From Thermoanaerobacteraceae bacterium (GTDB lineage: Bacteria; Bacillota; Thermoanaerobacteria; Thermoanaerobacterales; UBA4877), in assembly GCA_030016635.1 (NCBI GenBank), contig JASEJQ010000014.1:1-46254 (forward strand): a DNA stretch of 46,254 nucleotides, written 5' to 3'. The notes under the pieces are model-generated. The model was not told the DNA's origin and ran no database searches. It saw only the letters and a list, made by a program, of their open reading frames with translations. Shown piece by piece: positions 8,025 to 18,233 of the stretch. Within the stretch, counting starts at the first letter, position 1, and each line of letters starts with the position of its first letter. The translations under genes were made by a program, and so were the position numbers.

Positions 8025-11000
8025 CTATCTCCCCAAAACAGCATAGACCCCGGTCCTGCTGATCGATGTAAATTGTTCCGGTCTTGAACCAACCATATCC
8101 CACGCCCTGTCATCATCATTAAAGATATACAGTCCGTTCTCCTTAGCACCTTTATATACCAGACGTATATCAAAGTTATTTAATGCCTTAAGTTCAGATA
8201 TCTCACCATTAACACTGGCAGATATATCCAGCTCAAACATCGATGACAGTGCCCTGACACCCCTATCAAAGAATTTAGAGTAGCTTCCATAATCACTTCC
8301 TGTGAGTTCTTTGATATAAACTATGACGTAATCTCCATCGTGTCTTCCTGAAGACATGGATGCAATGTCATGATTTTGAAGCTGTCCAAGTGAGAACTCC
8401 AGTTCTATCTTAGGTGTATTTATTGTAACCCACTTGCCGGAATTTTTAATAAGATAAACAGGGATATTCATCTTGATATCTATCGGTTTTGATGGGTCAA
8501 GATCAAGGTCAAATGCAAATTCTCTTTCATCTATTCCCAGTGTAATAACTGCTGTACCACCAGATACATTTATTTGATTTCTTGTTGATGTATCCTCATA
8601 ATCCCTGTCAGGTCTCGTATCCAGGGTCCTGGCACTGGCCTCCGCAGATTCTGATACCCCGTAAGAGTTTATGCCCTCCAACCTGAAATAGTACCTCGTA
8701 TCCCTGTCAAGGCCGGTTACATAATATTCATGTCCTTCAGTAGAAGCTATAAAGTGGTAGTCATTATCATTGGATTCCCTACCATAAATCTGATAATGGT
8801 CGGCACCTCTTAACAAATCCCAGGTAAGTCTTATCGTATCACCTGCAACTCCTTCAGCATTGAACCCGGTGGGACTGGCAGGTACTGTCTCAATAAATTC
8901 AAACCCATCCCTGGATACAGCCTCTCCGTAAGCATCAATATTTTTTACAACTACATCAGTTTTTCCTGCGGCATGAGGAGGTGTGATTACCTCTATGGTT
9001 GTATAATTTATCCTTGTAACCTTCACTGCTTCGGCATCATCGAAAAAGACCCTTATGTCCTCCCTGAAGTCATCGCCTTTTATAGTAACCTTATCTCCAC
9101 CCAGGGTCGACCCCTGATTGGGCTCTATGGAGGTTATAACGGGGTTGCTCTCTAATCCAAGATAGGTAAAGGCATCCTGAAGAACTGCACTGCTGTCTCC
9201 CTCATTATAGACTACCACATCCTGAGGAATCCCTATCATGGCAGGATCTCCTTCCGGGGTATATATCCTTATGAGCTTCCCATCTTCAGTTATATACTTT
9301 ATTTCGGCCTCTTTACCTCCTATATATACCTTTGCATTGGGCCTGAAATCTGAACCGTATATAGAGACAGGGGTTCCGCCCTTTACACTGCCTGATGGAG
9401 GATATATATGGTCTATAGTCGGATTGGTAAGTGGCTTTATAAAGTTAATGGTGCTTTCAGCAATGCCGCCATCAGGGTTTATTACCTGAATTTTCTTGGG
9501 TCCTATAGAGGAAACTGGAGGTATCTTTACAAGTATGCGCCCCGAGCTTACAATATCAATATTATAATCAGTCGGATTATTAGGGTCTTCGCCCGGGTTT
9601 AGCGTAAGGTCTATGGTCCTATCCCCATCGATTATCCTGACTATACTGCCGGGATTTACCTCATTCCCTTCTGAATTTATCACCCTCATGGAGAAACCAG
9701 AACCGATTATCTCAGCATTTCCACCAGTTATAGGCAGTATTGGGGGCACAATTTGAGTAATCTGTGGCTTTGACTGCGTATAGGTAAAGCCATTCTTCAG
9801 GACGGCCAGGCCGGTGTCAGGGTTTATGACCGTGACATCTACCGGGCCGCCCTTAGTATAAGGAGGAGTTACCGCATTAATCTGATTATATTTTACATAG
9901 GCAACACTCTGTGCCTTCTGATTTCCAAAATACACCTCCGGGGGTTTATCTTCATTTTTTCTGAAGTCATCACCATTTATTATCACAAGGTCTCCGCCAA
10001 ATGTACTTCCTGTATTTGGAGCAACAGAGGAAATAATTGGATTGCTTGAAGGTGATACATAAAGAAAACCATTCTCTACCACTGAATTCCCGCCGTCTTT
10101 ATTGAGTATCATCACGCTTGCAGGGCCTGACCCATGGGCTGGCGACTTTACGGCAACCGTCTGTTTCTCCTCATTAAAACTTATAATGTCGGCCTTCAAA
10201 CCCCCAAAATATACCTCTAAGTCCTGCCTGAAGTCTTTCCCTTTTATCTCAACCACAGTACCACCTTTTGTGCTGCCACTATCCGGTGTAATTTCACCAA
10301 TCTCCGGTTTGCTGTCCGGTATCTGGAAATTAAACCTCATAATGTTTGATACTGCAGTATCAGGGTTTTCTATATAAACATCATAACTGCCAGCAACCGG
10401 TATCTCATCATCTGGAATTGACGGCAATACAAAACTTATGGTATTGGGGTTTAACACATATACCCTGTCCTGAACTCTATCCAGTTTCCTGCCGCCCACT
10501 ATGACAGAAGACTGTTCACTATAGATCTGGTTGCCATTTTCGTCCTTCACCGGTTGATTATTTTCATCCATTAAAGGTACACTCATAACAAATTCAGTAC
10601 CCTTTATCCAGACCTCTGTACCTTTACCACCATGTGCAGGGACTATGGATGTTATCTTTGGATTCGTTGTCACTATAGTATACTCAAACCCATCTTTCAT
10701 TGTAGCAACGGCACCCTCAGCTTCACCCGCCACAAGACTAATCACCTGTACCGTCTTTTTCCCCACAGTACCCGGTGGCGTAGTAATAGATATTGTATTC
10801 CCTGTACTGTTGTTTATTTTGGCCTGCTCACCATCTATGGTCACATAAAGGATCTTGGGGAATGTACCACCAGTGATGGTAACCTTTGTACCTCCCTCTA
10901 CAGGCCCGCGGACCGGTTCTATGCTATCTATCCGCATTTTATATGTGGGATTGGTGTATTTAAATGCTGCTTCCAGTACAGCTTTGCCACCGCTGGCTAT

Positions 11001-13487
11001 TACATTCTTATCGTATGTTTCCGGATAGCTTTCCAGATTAGTGAAGTTAGGGTAATCAGGATTGACCAGCTTGACATCGGCATAACCCAGTGTCTTTGTC
11101 CCGCCGGCTGGTATATAACCCTTTATCCTTGTACCCGTCTTAAAGCGACTGCCATCTATAATGTTCCCTTTATCGTCATAGACAGCAGTAATATTTACAA
11201 TCTGGTTTCCTATCCATACCTTTGGCAAAATTGGATTCCCATTTTCATTAGTCTTGACTAAGAAATCACTGCCGCTTATTGAAATAAAGATATCATCATG
11301 GATTGATCCTACATTCGGGGTAATAGATATAATTTCAGGGTTTGAAATATATTCATACCCATCCTCTTTTATTGTCTTACCGCCTTCGCTGTTTACAATT
11401 ATTATATCTTTTTTGCCAATTGTATCACTGGATGGTGTTTTAACTACAAGGGTTGAGTATATATTTCCATTACTCTCATATATGCTAATAGATACGGTCT
11501 GTGCCAGGTTTTTAGCCGTTTCTTCTCCAATATATACCTTTGCCCCCGGTCTTATGTCAGTCCCTTCGATAGTTATTTCATCCCCACCCAGTTTTGAGCC
11601 CATATATGGATGCACCGATATTATTTGAGGCTGAGTAAGGTCTGGCTTGTATGTAAAACCATTCTTTATTACTGCAGATTCACTGGTCTCCAGTGATATA
11701 TTATTAAAAACATACCTCTCTTCGGCTGCAGGATCAATATTATATATAGATCCTGCAACAGTATGTGTATTTACAGCCACATCCACCTCGGTGTCTATCC
11801 TCGGGTCAAGTGTAACTATAGGTGTCTTAGCACTTATAATCTGGTCCCTTGAGCCGGTCTTGAAGTTTATGCTATCAATATTTGCTTCATTACCTATAGT
11901 AAGCTTGACTGTTTTTTCGATATATACTTCATTTCCCTGATACTTACCCTTATAATGCACAACATATTCTTTTGTCACAGGGTCGTATAATTCTGCAATA
12001 GGTTTTATGTCATACCAGCTGTTTTGCTCATTTTCCGGGAGCAGGTTGCTGATGTTTATATTGCTTATATTTCTACCTACTATGCTCACCGATCTCTGCT
12101 CTGTTTCCCGTGCTTCCTGAGGATTCACCTGCTCAGGATATATGGTGAGGGCGTTGGCCACTGATATGTATGTAAAGCCGCCTATCTTCCTTACCTCACT
12201 TCCATCTACCGGGTTATATACATACACATCCTTTGCGCCCTCTTCTGTTGAGGATGGGGTGACAGCTGTAATAATAGTCTTAACCGGGTTATTGGGATCC
12301 ACAGCTATAGACCTGACTGTAGCCTTGTTTTTCTGTTCATAACCCCCTATAAAGACCTGCATCCCCTGTACAAATCCCGTACCGTATATTTTTATCTCAG
12401 TACCTCCATCGGTGGTGCCTGAATTAGGCTCTATGCGGTCTATGGAAAGCCCGGCAGGGGTATAGACCACAGTAAACTCACCCTTCAATGTCACCTGAAC
12501 ATCATTATATACTCCATCCTGTAATATCTTTTTTCTTATGGATATATCCTTATTATTCCTATCACCAGCCTCAGGAACAGTGACTTTTATCGTGTCCAGT
12601 GTATCAGTATCATTTATTTCAATATTATCATTTATAGGCACACTGGATCTTGCAATAATTATAGAAGTTATTTTACTTATGTCATCGGGTAGGTTTGTCC
12701 CGGTGATTGTGAGTTTGTCTCCAGGATATGCCCGGGTCTTATCTATACTCTGGATATGTGAAAGTTCATTGAATATAAAGTTCTTGCGTATGGCCAGGCC
12801 GTTATTAATATTTCTTACACTTACCTCATATTTAGTTGTGCCATCATTCACTATCTGCTGTGGTACCTCTGCCACAATCCTCAAACTATCTCCGGACAAA
12901 ATTTTCACTTCACCCTTTAGAGAGGAAAGACCGCCTATTCCATCAGTGCCGCCTATCATAAGTTCTTTTAAATTGAAGTTCTCTCCCTCTATTACGAGTT
13001 GTCTGACCTCTTCTGTACCAGTAATATTGCCATTATTATCCCTTGTAAATGTAGTCTCCACATTTAGATATACATCTCTTATGACTGGGTCTTTTACGAA
13101 GTTAAACTGCAGAGTATCACCTGTGGTGGAACCATCAGAAAGAACCTTTATCTTATCTATAATTATATTTGCAATACCTGTATATAAAGGTGCGCTATTC
13201 TCAAATTCAGTGGTTGGTGGGACATATATAATTAATTGCTTGGATGTGCGTGAAACAGTTGGGCTTGCCGTATATAAAACACCATTGTAGTAAAATTCAA
13301 GAGACACAGAAGTATCAACATCAAATCCATGGTCCTTATCAGCGCTTACTATTATCTGGCCACCATGACCGGAAGATACGAGATTGGTGTCCATTGTTAC
13401 CACATGGTCTTGCGCACTTGCACCGCTAAAAGAAAAGATAGAAACAAATAAAGAAATGACCAGAATAAGACTTAATGTTTTCCTCAC
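8025..13487 (-). CDS. Giant secreted IPT/TIG-repeat protein with FN3 domain
   Basis: The 1820-residue product has a signal peptide (1-25) followed by about twelve or thirteen IPT/TIG immunoglobulin-like repeats. These recur about every 100 residues with the pattern I..I.P..GS..GGT.V.I.G..F and a following V.. GG..A segment. One fibronectin type III domain lies near residues 1525-1610. About 200 C-terminal residues end in TGVYAVLGR, a segment that in many Firmicutes surface proteins immediately precedes SLH repeats. Here no SLH repeats follow in the same ORF. No catalytic residues are evident, so a fibrous or adhesive surface role is likely. GTG is the start, with GGGAG eight bases upstream. 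It is the first gene of the surface operon. Confidence 0.9.
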   Translation of the reverse strand: MRKTLSLILVISLFVSIFSFSGASAQDHVVTMDTNLVSSGHGGQIIVSADKDHGFDVDTSVSLEFYYNGVLYTASPTVSRTSKQLIIYVPPTTEFENSAPLYTGIANIIIDKIKVLSDGSTTGDTLQFNFVKDPVIRDVYLNVETTFTRDNNGNITGTEEVRQLVIEGENFNLKELMIGGTDGIGGLSSLKGEVKILSGDSLRIVAEVPQQIVNDGTTKYEVSVRNINNGLAIRKNFIFNELSHIQSIDKTRAYPGDKLTITGTNLPDDISKITSIIIARSSVPINDNIEINDTDTLDTIKVTVPEAGDRNNKDISIRKKILQDGVYNDVQVTLKGEFTVVYTPAGLSIDRIEPNSGTTDGGTEIKIYGTGFVQGMQVFIGGYEQKNKATVRSIAVDPNNPVKTIITAVTPSSTEEGAKDVYVYNPVDGSEVRKIGGFTYISVANALTIYPEQVNPQEARETEQRSVSIVGRNISNINISNLLPENEQNSWYDIKPIAELYDPVTKEYVVHYKGKYQGNEVYIEKTVKLTIGNEANIDSINFKTGSRDQIISAKTPIVTLDPRIDTEVDVAVNTHTVAGSIYNIDPAAEERYVFNNISLETSESAVIKNGFTYKPDLTQPQIISVHPYMGSKLGGDEITIEGTDIRPGAKVYIGEETAKNLAQTVSISIYESNGNIYSTLVVKTPSSDTIGKKDIIIVNSEGGKTIKEDGYEYISNPEIISITPNVGSIHDDIFISISGSDFLVKTNENGNPILPKVWIGNQIVNITAVYDDKGNIIDGSRFKTGTRIKGYIPAGGTKTLGYADVKLVNPDYPNFTNLESYPETYDKNVIASGGKAVLEAAFKYTNPTYKMRIDSIEPVRGPVEGGTKVTITGGTFPKILYVTIDGEQAKINNSTGNTISITTPPGTVGKKTVQVISLVAGEAEGAVATMKDGFEYTIVTTNPKITSIVPAHGGKGTEVWIKGTEFVMSVPLMDENNQPVKDENGNQIYSEQSSVIVGGRKLDRVQDRVYVLNPNTISFVLPSIPDDEIPVAGSYDVYIENPDTAVSNIMRFNFQIPDSKPEIGEITPDSGSTKGGTVVEIKGKDFRQDLEVYFGGLKADIISFNEEKQTVAVKSPAHGSGPASVMILNKDGGNSVVENGFLYVSPSSNPIISSVAPNTGSTFGGDLVIINGDDFRKNEDKPPEVYFGNQKAQSVAYVKYNQINAVTPPYTKGGPVDVTVINPDTGLAVLKNGFTYTQSKPQITQIVPPILPITGGNAEIIGSGFSMRVINSEGNEVNPGSIVRIIDGDRTIDLTLNPGEDPNNPTDYNIDIVSSGRILVKIPPVSSIGPKKIQVINPDGGIAESTINFIKPLTNPTIDHIYPPSGSVKGGTPVSIYGSDFRPNAKVYIGGKEAEIKYITEDGKLIRIYTPEGDPAMIGIPQDVVVYNEGDSSAVLQDAFTYLGLESNPVITSIEPNQGSTLGGDKVTIKGDDFREDIRVFFDDAEAVKVTRINYTTIEVITPPHAAGKTDVVVKNIDAYGEAVSRDGFEFIETVPASPTGFNAEGVAGDTIRLTWDLLRGADHYQIYGRESNDNDYHFIASTEGHEYYVTGLDRDTRYYFRLEGINSYGVSESAEASARTLDTRPDRDYEDTSTRNQINVSGGTAVITLGIDEREFAFDLDLDPSKPIDIKMNIPVYLIKNSGKWVTINTPKIELEFSLGQLQNHDIASMSSGRHDGDYVIVYIKELTGSDYGSYSKFFDRGVRALSSMFELDISASVNGEISELKALNNFDIRLVYKGAKENGLYIFNDDDRAWDMVGSRPEQFTSISRTGVYAVLGR

Positions 13488-13529
13488 AGCAAGCTCTCCC
13501 TTCGTGTTCTCCCTCAGTTATTTTAATAT

Positions 13530-13557
13530 ACGCCGGACATGCCTCCATGCGGTGTCC
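13530..13557. repeat. Fragment of the structured intergenic repeat
   Basis: These 28 bases match the internal part of copies A and C that holds the CCTCCATGCGG loop. GGACA at 535-539 pairs with TGTCC at 553-557 (both within 13.5 kb), giving a stronger stem than in the full copies. The fragment lies in the predicted leader of the surface-protein mRNA, about 45 bases before the GTG start. Confidence 0.55.
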
Positions 13558-13626
13558 ACGTTTATACTCAAGCACATAACCTGATATTTATTTCGACATA
13601 AACACTCATAAAATAAGTCCAATTTT

Positions 13627-13655
13627 ATTATACCATCAAATATAAATGTTGTAAA
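13627..13655 (-). promoter_or_regulatory. Sigma-A promoter of the surface-protein operon
   Basis: On the minus strand TTTACA (13650-13655) is separated by exactly 17 bp from TATAAT (13627-13632). The predicted leader is about 130 bases long. The -35 box overlaps the T-run of the upstream terminator, so the two transcription units are tightly abutted. Confidence 0.7.
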
Positions 13656-13681
13656 AAAAATGCTGCACATAAAGTGCAGCA
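13653..13681 (-). terminator. Intrinsic terminator of the cwlD-to-usp operon
   Basis: On the minus strand TGCTGCAC pairs perfectly with GTGCAGCA around a five-base loop and is followed by eight T. It lies about 85 bases after the USP-like gene. Confidence 0.9.
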
Positions 13682-13767
13682 ATATAAATTGGGTTGGGGC
13701 ATCAACTTTCACTTATTATATTACAACGATCGACAAAATACCACAATAGGAAAATAGTCTCATTTAT

Positions 13768-14172
13768 TTAGTCTATCACATTTACATGTATGTTGTTGTT
13801 TTCTACACATTTTCTCAGTGGGTTTATAACCTGCTGATTATCAAATGCGGATCGCAGGGATTTCCCAACTATTATCTCATTCACCTTATTATCCTTTGCA
13901 AATTCGGCCAGGGTTTCATATACCTTTTTCCCTGAAAGAATGCTGACACTGCCTCCAAGGCTTTGTGCTTTATTAAAAAGCTCAAGAAGTATTGCATGTT
14001 CTTCCAGATGCTTATGGAGATCGTCGTCCTTATTGACATAAGCCACTGAAAATTCTCCCTTCATCTCCTTGGCCCTGTCATGGCCTGCCTTTATAAGTCT
14101 TTCACAGCTCTTCTGAGGTGTAACGCAAACCATTATCCTGTATCGACTTCTGGGGTCAAAGTTGTCTATCAT
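13768..14172 (-). CDS. Small universal-stress-protein-like domain protein
   Basis: This 134-residue cytosolic protein resembles the USP-like (nucleotide-binding alpha/beta) domain seen in KdpD sensor kinases and UspA proteins. It begins with IMVCVTPQKSCERLIKAG, has an internal AEFAKDNKVNEIIVGKS segment where USP proteins carry their nucleotide loop, and ends in a final beta-strand HVNVID. A longer reading from 14190 exists, but its extra codons contain the GGAGGGGAG ribosome site, so the ATG at 14172 is preferred. It is the last gene of the long operon, directly behind the transglutaminase. Its job there is unknown. Confidence 0.75.
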   Translation of the reverse strand: MIDNFDPRSRYRIMVCVTPQKSCERLIKAGHDRAKEMKGEFSVAYVNKDDDLHKHLEEHAILLELFNKAQSLGGSVSILSGKKVYETLAEFAKDNKVNEIIVGKSLRSAFDNQQVINPLRKCVENNNIHVNVID

Positions 14173-14195
14173 AATTAGCTCCCCTCCCATTTTGA

Positions 14196-16238
14196 TTAAA
14201 TTAGCTCAAATGCCCTCCCGGCCAGGTAAAAAAGTATCCCCATTTTTTTCCGGTATACCTTTAGTGCGTCTTCATATTTTATCCTCATTTTATCCACATC
14301 ATCATCCATAGGTACTTTTTTCCCATATAATGTACTCTCATATATGTTTATTATATCACTTAAACCGATTGTTTCTGAAACCCTCGTAAAGTATTCTCTC
14401 ATTGTTTCTCCATTTTCTATTTTTACATCCATGCGTTTTAAAATATTTACTATCCTATTATTATAATATAACACAAGGTCGGTTTTGGAAAGCCTTTTCA
14501 TTAAAAAATATGCCTTAATATGTGTTATTATTATGACAATAAGACATATAAATAGAGGTGTCAGCAACCAGTAGTATGGACTATATTCGAAAGTCATCAG
14601 ATCGGGTGAAGATTTTATTTCTTCATTGGTTTTTGTTTCCTGACTGATTTCGTTATCTGGTATAGCAGGATTATCTGTAATTGTGTACAATTCACCGGAA
14701 ACAGGTGAATAGTCAAATCCTTGATACAGCGGTGTGGGGTCAAAACTCATCCATCCAAAATCATTAAAATATACCTCAACCCATGCATGGGCCATAGAAT
14801 TCCTCACATAATAGACAGTGCCGCTGTCTGGCTCCGGCGGCATAACATATCCCTCCACATATCTGGCCGGTATCCCCTGGGTCCTCAGCATCACTGTCAT
14901 GGCCGTAGCAAAATAGGTACAGTATCCCTCTTTCAGGTCAAAAAGGAAATAGTCAGCAAAGTCTCTATCGGCAGGTGGTTTTGGTGCATTGAGCTCATAG
15001 GTAAGACTCCTTAAATAATCCTGCAATGCCACAGCCTTATCATATGGATTATCAACGTCCTCTGTAATAACAGTAGCAAGGTCTCCTACTCTTGTCGGCA
15101 GCCCCTGGGGAAGCTGCAAATATTTTCTTATATCTTGAGGATAGTCATATCCTGACCTTTTGAGTTTTTCAAAATCCACATAAGGTATGGCCGAGGTAAC
15201 CTCATAGCTCCTCTCGCCTGTATTTCCTGAACGTATTTCATAATCCTCATCAATATAAAAAACGCTGTTGCTGTTTAAATCAAGCCATAACGGGGAATAG
15301 GCGGTATAAATAGTCTCACCCGGACCATATTTTGTTACCTCCTGAACGATAGACCTGAATGATACATGCTCATCAAAATCTGGTTCAATATGACTGTTAT
15401 CCTGTAGTAAATTCCATCTGTACTCCGTCTTGTGCCATCCTCTTCCGTCATATTCATCATATACCCTCCCCCTCAGATATGTGCTCTCAGGGGAAACCAC
15501 TCTCATCACCACGTTTTCATTTAGTGTCCTTGGCCCTCCCAGTTCTACATATTCATGGCCGCTTTCACTATTTACACCTGATGCCGTATAGTTTTTAAAT
15601 ATAACTGAGGCCAGGCCCTTAATCTTATCAACTTCAAAGGGTTCAAAGGCAGGCGGCATAAAATAAGTTATGGAGAATATGAATATAGTCAATACAGTTA
15701 CCCAGAGGGTTGAATAATGATCGCTGAAACCACCCTGCTGATACACCAATAAAAATATCAGGGCTAAAGCAAATATTAATGTTGCAGTAGATGCTATGCC
15801 TACCCCTATATACGACTGCGCAGCAAGAATAGAAAAACCTCCCAGCCCTATATAAAATACGTATTTTTTCTCCTGTATCAATGAGTAGGTACAGTATGCA
15901 ATAAGCAAACAGGAGACAACCATAAGTATAAAAGCATATCTCATATCAAGCGGGTAATCCCCATATATAAAACCTGCTGTCCATATCAAAAATGCAGCAA
16001 TCTCTCTTATGACAGAGGGAATATATCTATAAAAAATAATGAAAGAAATCGGTATAAGGACCAGACTTTTCCTCAAAAATGGCAGCTCTGAAAAAATGAC
16101 AACAACTGCCGTAATCAGAAGTGAAGCTGCAGCAATCACAGGAATTGACTTTGCACCTATTATAGATACCCCGGTTGGTATATCAATTATTAAACTAATC
16201 AAAAACGTAAATATCAGCCTGGCTCTTAGACTCTTCAA
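14196..16238 (-). CDS. Membrane transglutaminase-like protein (TgpA type)
   Basis: This 680-residue protein has about six membrane segments in residues 1-200, an extracytoplasmic region, a transglutaminase/protease-like core, one more membrane segment at about 552-575 and a cytosolic C-terminal tail of the DUF4129 kind. The catalytic triad is visible as Cys440 (EGYCTYF), His484 (MAHAWVEV) and Asp500 (MSFDPTP). Such proteins regularly accompany MoxR and DUF58 proteins, as here. The start is a TTG with GGAGGGG five bases upstream, giving a 44-base overlap with the DUF58 gene. The substrate is unknown; protein crosslinking or peptide cleavage at the cell surface is plausible. Confidence 0.88.
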   Translation of the reverse strand: MKSLRARLIFTFLISLIIDIPTGVSIIGAKSIPVIAAASLLITAVVVIFSELPFLRKSLVLIPISFIIFYRYIPSVIREIAAFLIWTAGFIYGDYPLDMRYAFILMVVSCLLIAYCTYSLIQEKKYVFYIGLGGFSILAAQSYIGVGIASTATLIFALALIFLLVYQQGGFSDHYSTLWVTVLTIFIFSITYFMPPAFEPFEVDKIKGLASVIFKNYTASGVNSESGHEYVELGGPRTLNENVVMRVVSPESTYLRGRVYDEYDGRGWHKTEYRWNLLQDNSHIEPDFDEHVSFRSIVQEVTKYGPGETIYTAYSPLWLDLNSNSVFYIDEDYEIRSGNTGERSYEVTSAIPYVDFEKLKRSGYDYPQDIRKYLQLPQGLPTRVGDLATVITEDVDNPYDKAVALQDYLRSLTYELNAPKPPADRDFADYFLFDLKEGYCTYFATAMTVMLRTQGIPARYVEGYVMPPEPDSGTVYYVRNSMAHAWVEVYFNDFGWMSFDPTPLYQGFDYSPVSGELYTITDNPAIPDNEISQETKTNEEIKSSPDLMTFEYSPYYWLLTPLFICLIVIIITHIKAYFLMKRLSKTDLVLYYNNRIVNILKRMDVKIENGETMREYFTRVSETIGLSDIINIYESTLYGKKVPMDDDVDKMRIKYEDALKVYRKKMGILFYLAGRAFELI

Positions 16239-17301
16239 AGATACCCCTCCATTTTGAAGGTGTAATTATCCTCTCATCCTGCCAATTTTCATTATCAACA
16301 ACAGTTAAAACCAAGCAGTTAAAAGTATCAAGCATTTTAAAAACAGTCATGCTCATCTCCGGAGCAATGATAAACTTTGGCTCAAAACCCTCAGACAATA
16401 ACAAACGGTACAAAAGGTCATCTTTCATAATACCTTCAAATTTCATTTCCACAAAAGAATCCACCATATCTTTAAAATCTTTTCTGTTTCTTATTGTAGT
16501 ATATCTTATGTTATCATTTATAATTAGGATCTCCGCCTTCAGATCGCGTTTTAAAAAAGAATCAACAATAGTCAAAACTAAACTCAGGGCTTCTTCCTCA
16601 CCTTTCTCATCATAAATATTCTTTCTCATATCAAATAATATATTGACACCATTTTTTGCTGAATCCATATATTCTTTTACCATGAGCTCATCCTGCTTTG
16701 CAGAAAGTTTCCAATGGACTCTTTTTAAATTATCTCCGGGCATATATTTTCTGATATCATAGGAACCGCTGGTGCTTTGCTGCCTGGATAATATTCTACT
16801 CCCGCTATCATTTCTTAATAAAAACGGTACAAAATCTGAATTATAAATTTTAGGAAAAACAGTAATGTGCACCTGTGACGTCATGTCGACATGCCATCTA
16901 AAAAGCCCAAAAGGTTCGTGAGAACTTATATGCACTGGACCCAATTCATATTTGCCACGTTTTTCAAAGGACTTACTACCTTCTATGGTAAACTGACGAA
17001 AGGGTCCTATATAATTTATTTTACAGTCAGCATCAAGTGATTTAACCAGAACAGCCGCATTAAAGACAGGGAGAAAAGTATCATTTTGCGCCACAATCTC
17101 ATACCTAAGGTCTTCATCCCTGAATATTTCTTTTCTGGTAGTAAACAAAACAGCGGATATACCCTTTCTTGTATATATACTGTATAAATAGTCAAATAAA
17201 ATAATCAATGCCAACCCATAAAAAATACTATAAAATTCCTGCGCCCCTATAAGTATTATAAACAGGAAAACAAGAAGCAGCAAACTATACACGTACCTCA
17301 C
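16195..17301 (-). CDS. DUF58 domain protein
   Basis: The 368-residue protein begins with two membrane segments (about 4-40), then a beta-rich region, then the diagnostic DUF58 block YDIRKYMPGDNLKRVHWK followed by a von Willebrand A-like fold (ILFDMRKNI). Proteins of this type are found with MoxR AAA+ ATPases and are thought to be their membrane-linked partners. The GTG start overlaps the end of the MoxR gene by 17 bases, so the pair is translationally coupled. No enzymatic role is established. Confidence 0.88.
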   Translation of the reverse strand: MRYVYSLLLLVFLFIILIGAQEFYSIFYGLALIILFDYLYSIYTRKGISAVLFTTRKEIFRDEDLRYEIVAQNDTFLPVFNAAVLVKSLDADCKINYIGPFRQFTIEGSKSFEKRGKYELGPVHISSHEPFGLFRWHVDMTSQVHITVFPKIYNSDFVPFLLRNDSGSRILSRQQSTSGSYDIRKYMPGDNLKRVHWKLSAKQDELMVKEYMDSAKNGVNILFDMRKNIYDEKGEEEALSLVLTIVDSFLKRDLKAEILIINDNIRYTTIRNRKDFKDMVDSFVEMKFEGIMKDDLLYRLLLSEGFEPKFIIAPEMSMTVFKMLDTFNCLVLTVVDNENWQDERIITPSKWRGIFEESKSQADIYVFD

Positions 17302-18232
17302 CCCGCGGTATTTTTACCGTCCTCATTATCTCCTCAATAATTTCCTTTGAATCGACCCTGTTAAGTTTTATGGACTTTGTAACAATTCTATGGGGGAGAA
17401 CATATGCTGCCAGCTTCTTAACATCATCTGGTATGCAATAGTCTCTTCCCTTTAGATATGCATAAGCCCTGCTGGCTTTTGCAAGAAGCAAGGCACCTCT
17501 CGGACTTACGCCATAGCTTATATAGTCATTCTTTCTCGTAGCCTCAGCTATATCCAGTATATATTCCTCTATCTCCGGAGCCATAAAAACATTTCTGGAC
17601 TCAGATATCATTTTCTCAACATCTTCAGTAGTTAATACAGGTGTTAATTCATCAAGTGGGTTCTTGCTCATATACTCCTCCAGCATCTCTCTCTCAGCAG
17701 ACCTCTGTGGATAACCAATGGATATCCTCATCATAAATCTATCCATCTGTGATTCTGGAAGCATAAATGTCCCTTCAAAATCTATAGGATTTTGTGTGGC
17801 AAGCACCATAAAGGGATACGGTACCTTATAAACAGTGCCATCCACAGTAACCTGTTTCTCTTCCATGACCTCCAGCAGACTGGACTGTGTCTTGGGTGTT
17901 GCCCTGTTTATCTCATCAGCCAGGAGAATATTTGCAAAAACAGGTCCCTTCATATATACGAATTCCTTTGCCGCCTGGTTGTATATATTAACTCCTGTAA
18001 TATCCGATGGCAGCACATCGGGAGTAAACTGTATCCTGCTAAAATTCAGATTTAAAGACCTGGCCAGTGCCTTTACCAGTGTAGTTTTACCGACACCAGG
18101 AATATCCTCAATCAGCACATGACCTTCCGCAATCAAACAGGTAAGTACCATCTCCACCGCATTTCTTTTGCCTTTAATAGCCTTGCTTACGCTGTCAATT
18201 ACTTCCTCTATCTTTTCTCTCAAGAATCCCAC
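17285..18232 (-). CDS. MoxR-family AAA+ ATPase
   Basis: This 315-residue ATPase has Walker A (GVGKTTL, about 45-51), Walker B (ILLADEIN, about 102-109), sensor 1 (LATQNP) and the MoxR-specific GRDYCIPDDVKKLAAYVL region near the C-terminus. MoxR proteins act as chaperone-like remodelers of partner proteins, usually with a DUF58 or vWA protein encoded next door, as here. The gene begins one base after the radical-SAM gene stops. Length and motifs are standard for the family. Confidence 0.92.
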   Translation of the reverse strand: MGFLREKIEEVIDSVSKAIKGKRNAVEMVLTCLIAEGHVLIEDIPGVGKTTLVKALARSLNLNFSRIQFTPDVLPSDITGVNIYNQAAKEFVYMKGPVFANILLADEINRATPKTQSSLLEVMEEKQVTVDGTVYKVPYPFMVLATQNPIDFEGTFMLPESQMDRFMMRISIGYPQRSAEREMLEEYMSKNPLDELTPVLTTEDVEKMISESRNVFMAPEIEEYILDIAEATRKNDYISYGVSPRGALLLAKASRAYAYLKGRDYCIPDDVKKLAAYVLPHRIVTKSIKLNRVDSKEIIEEIMRTVKIPRGEVRV

Positions 18233-18233
18233 C

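Noticed and set aside
10632-13290. Long plus-strand open frames antisense to the TIG-repeat gene
   Set aside because: They follow from the codon pattern of the long minus-strand gene, lack ribosome sites and show no recognisable protein features.
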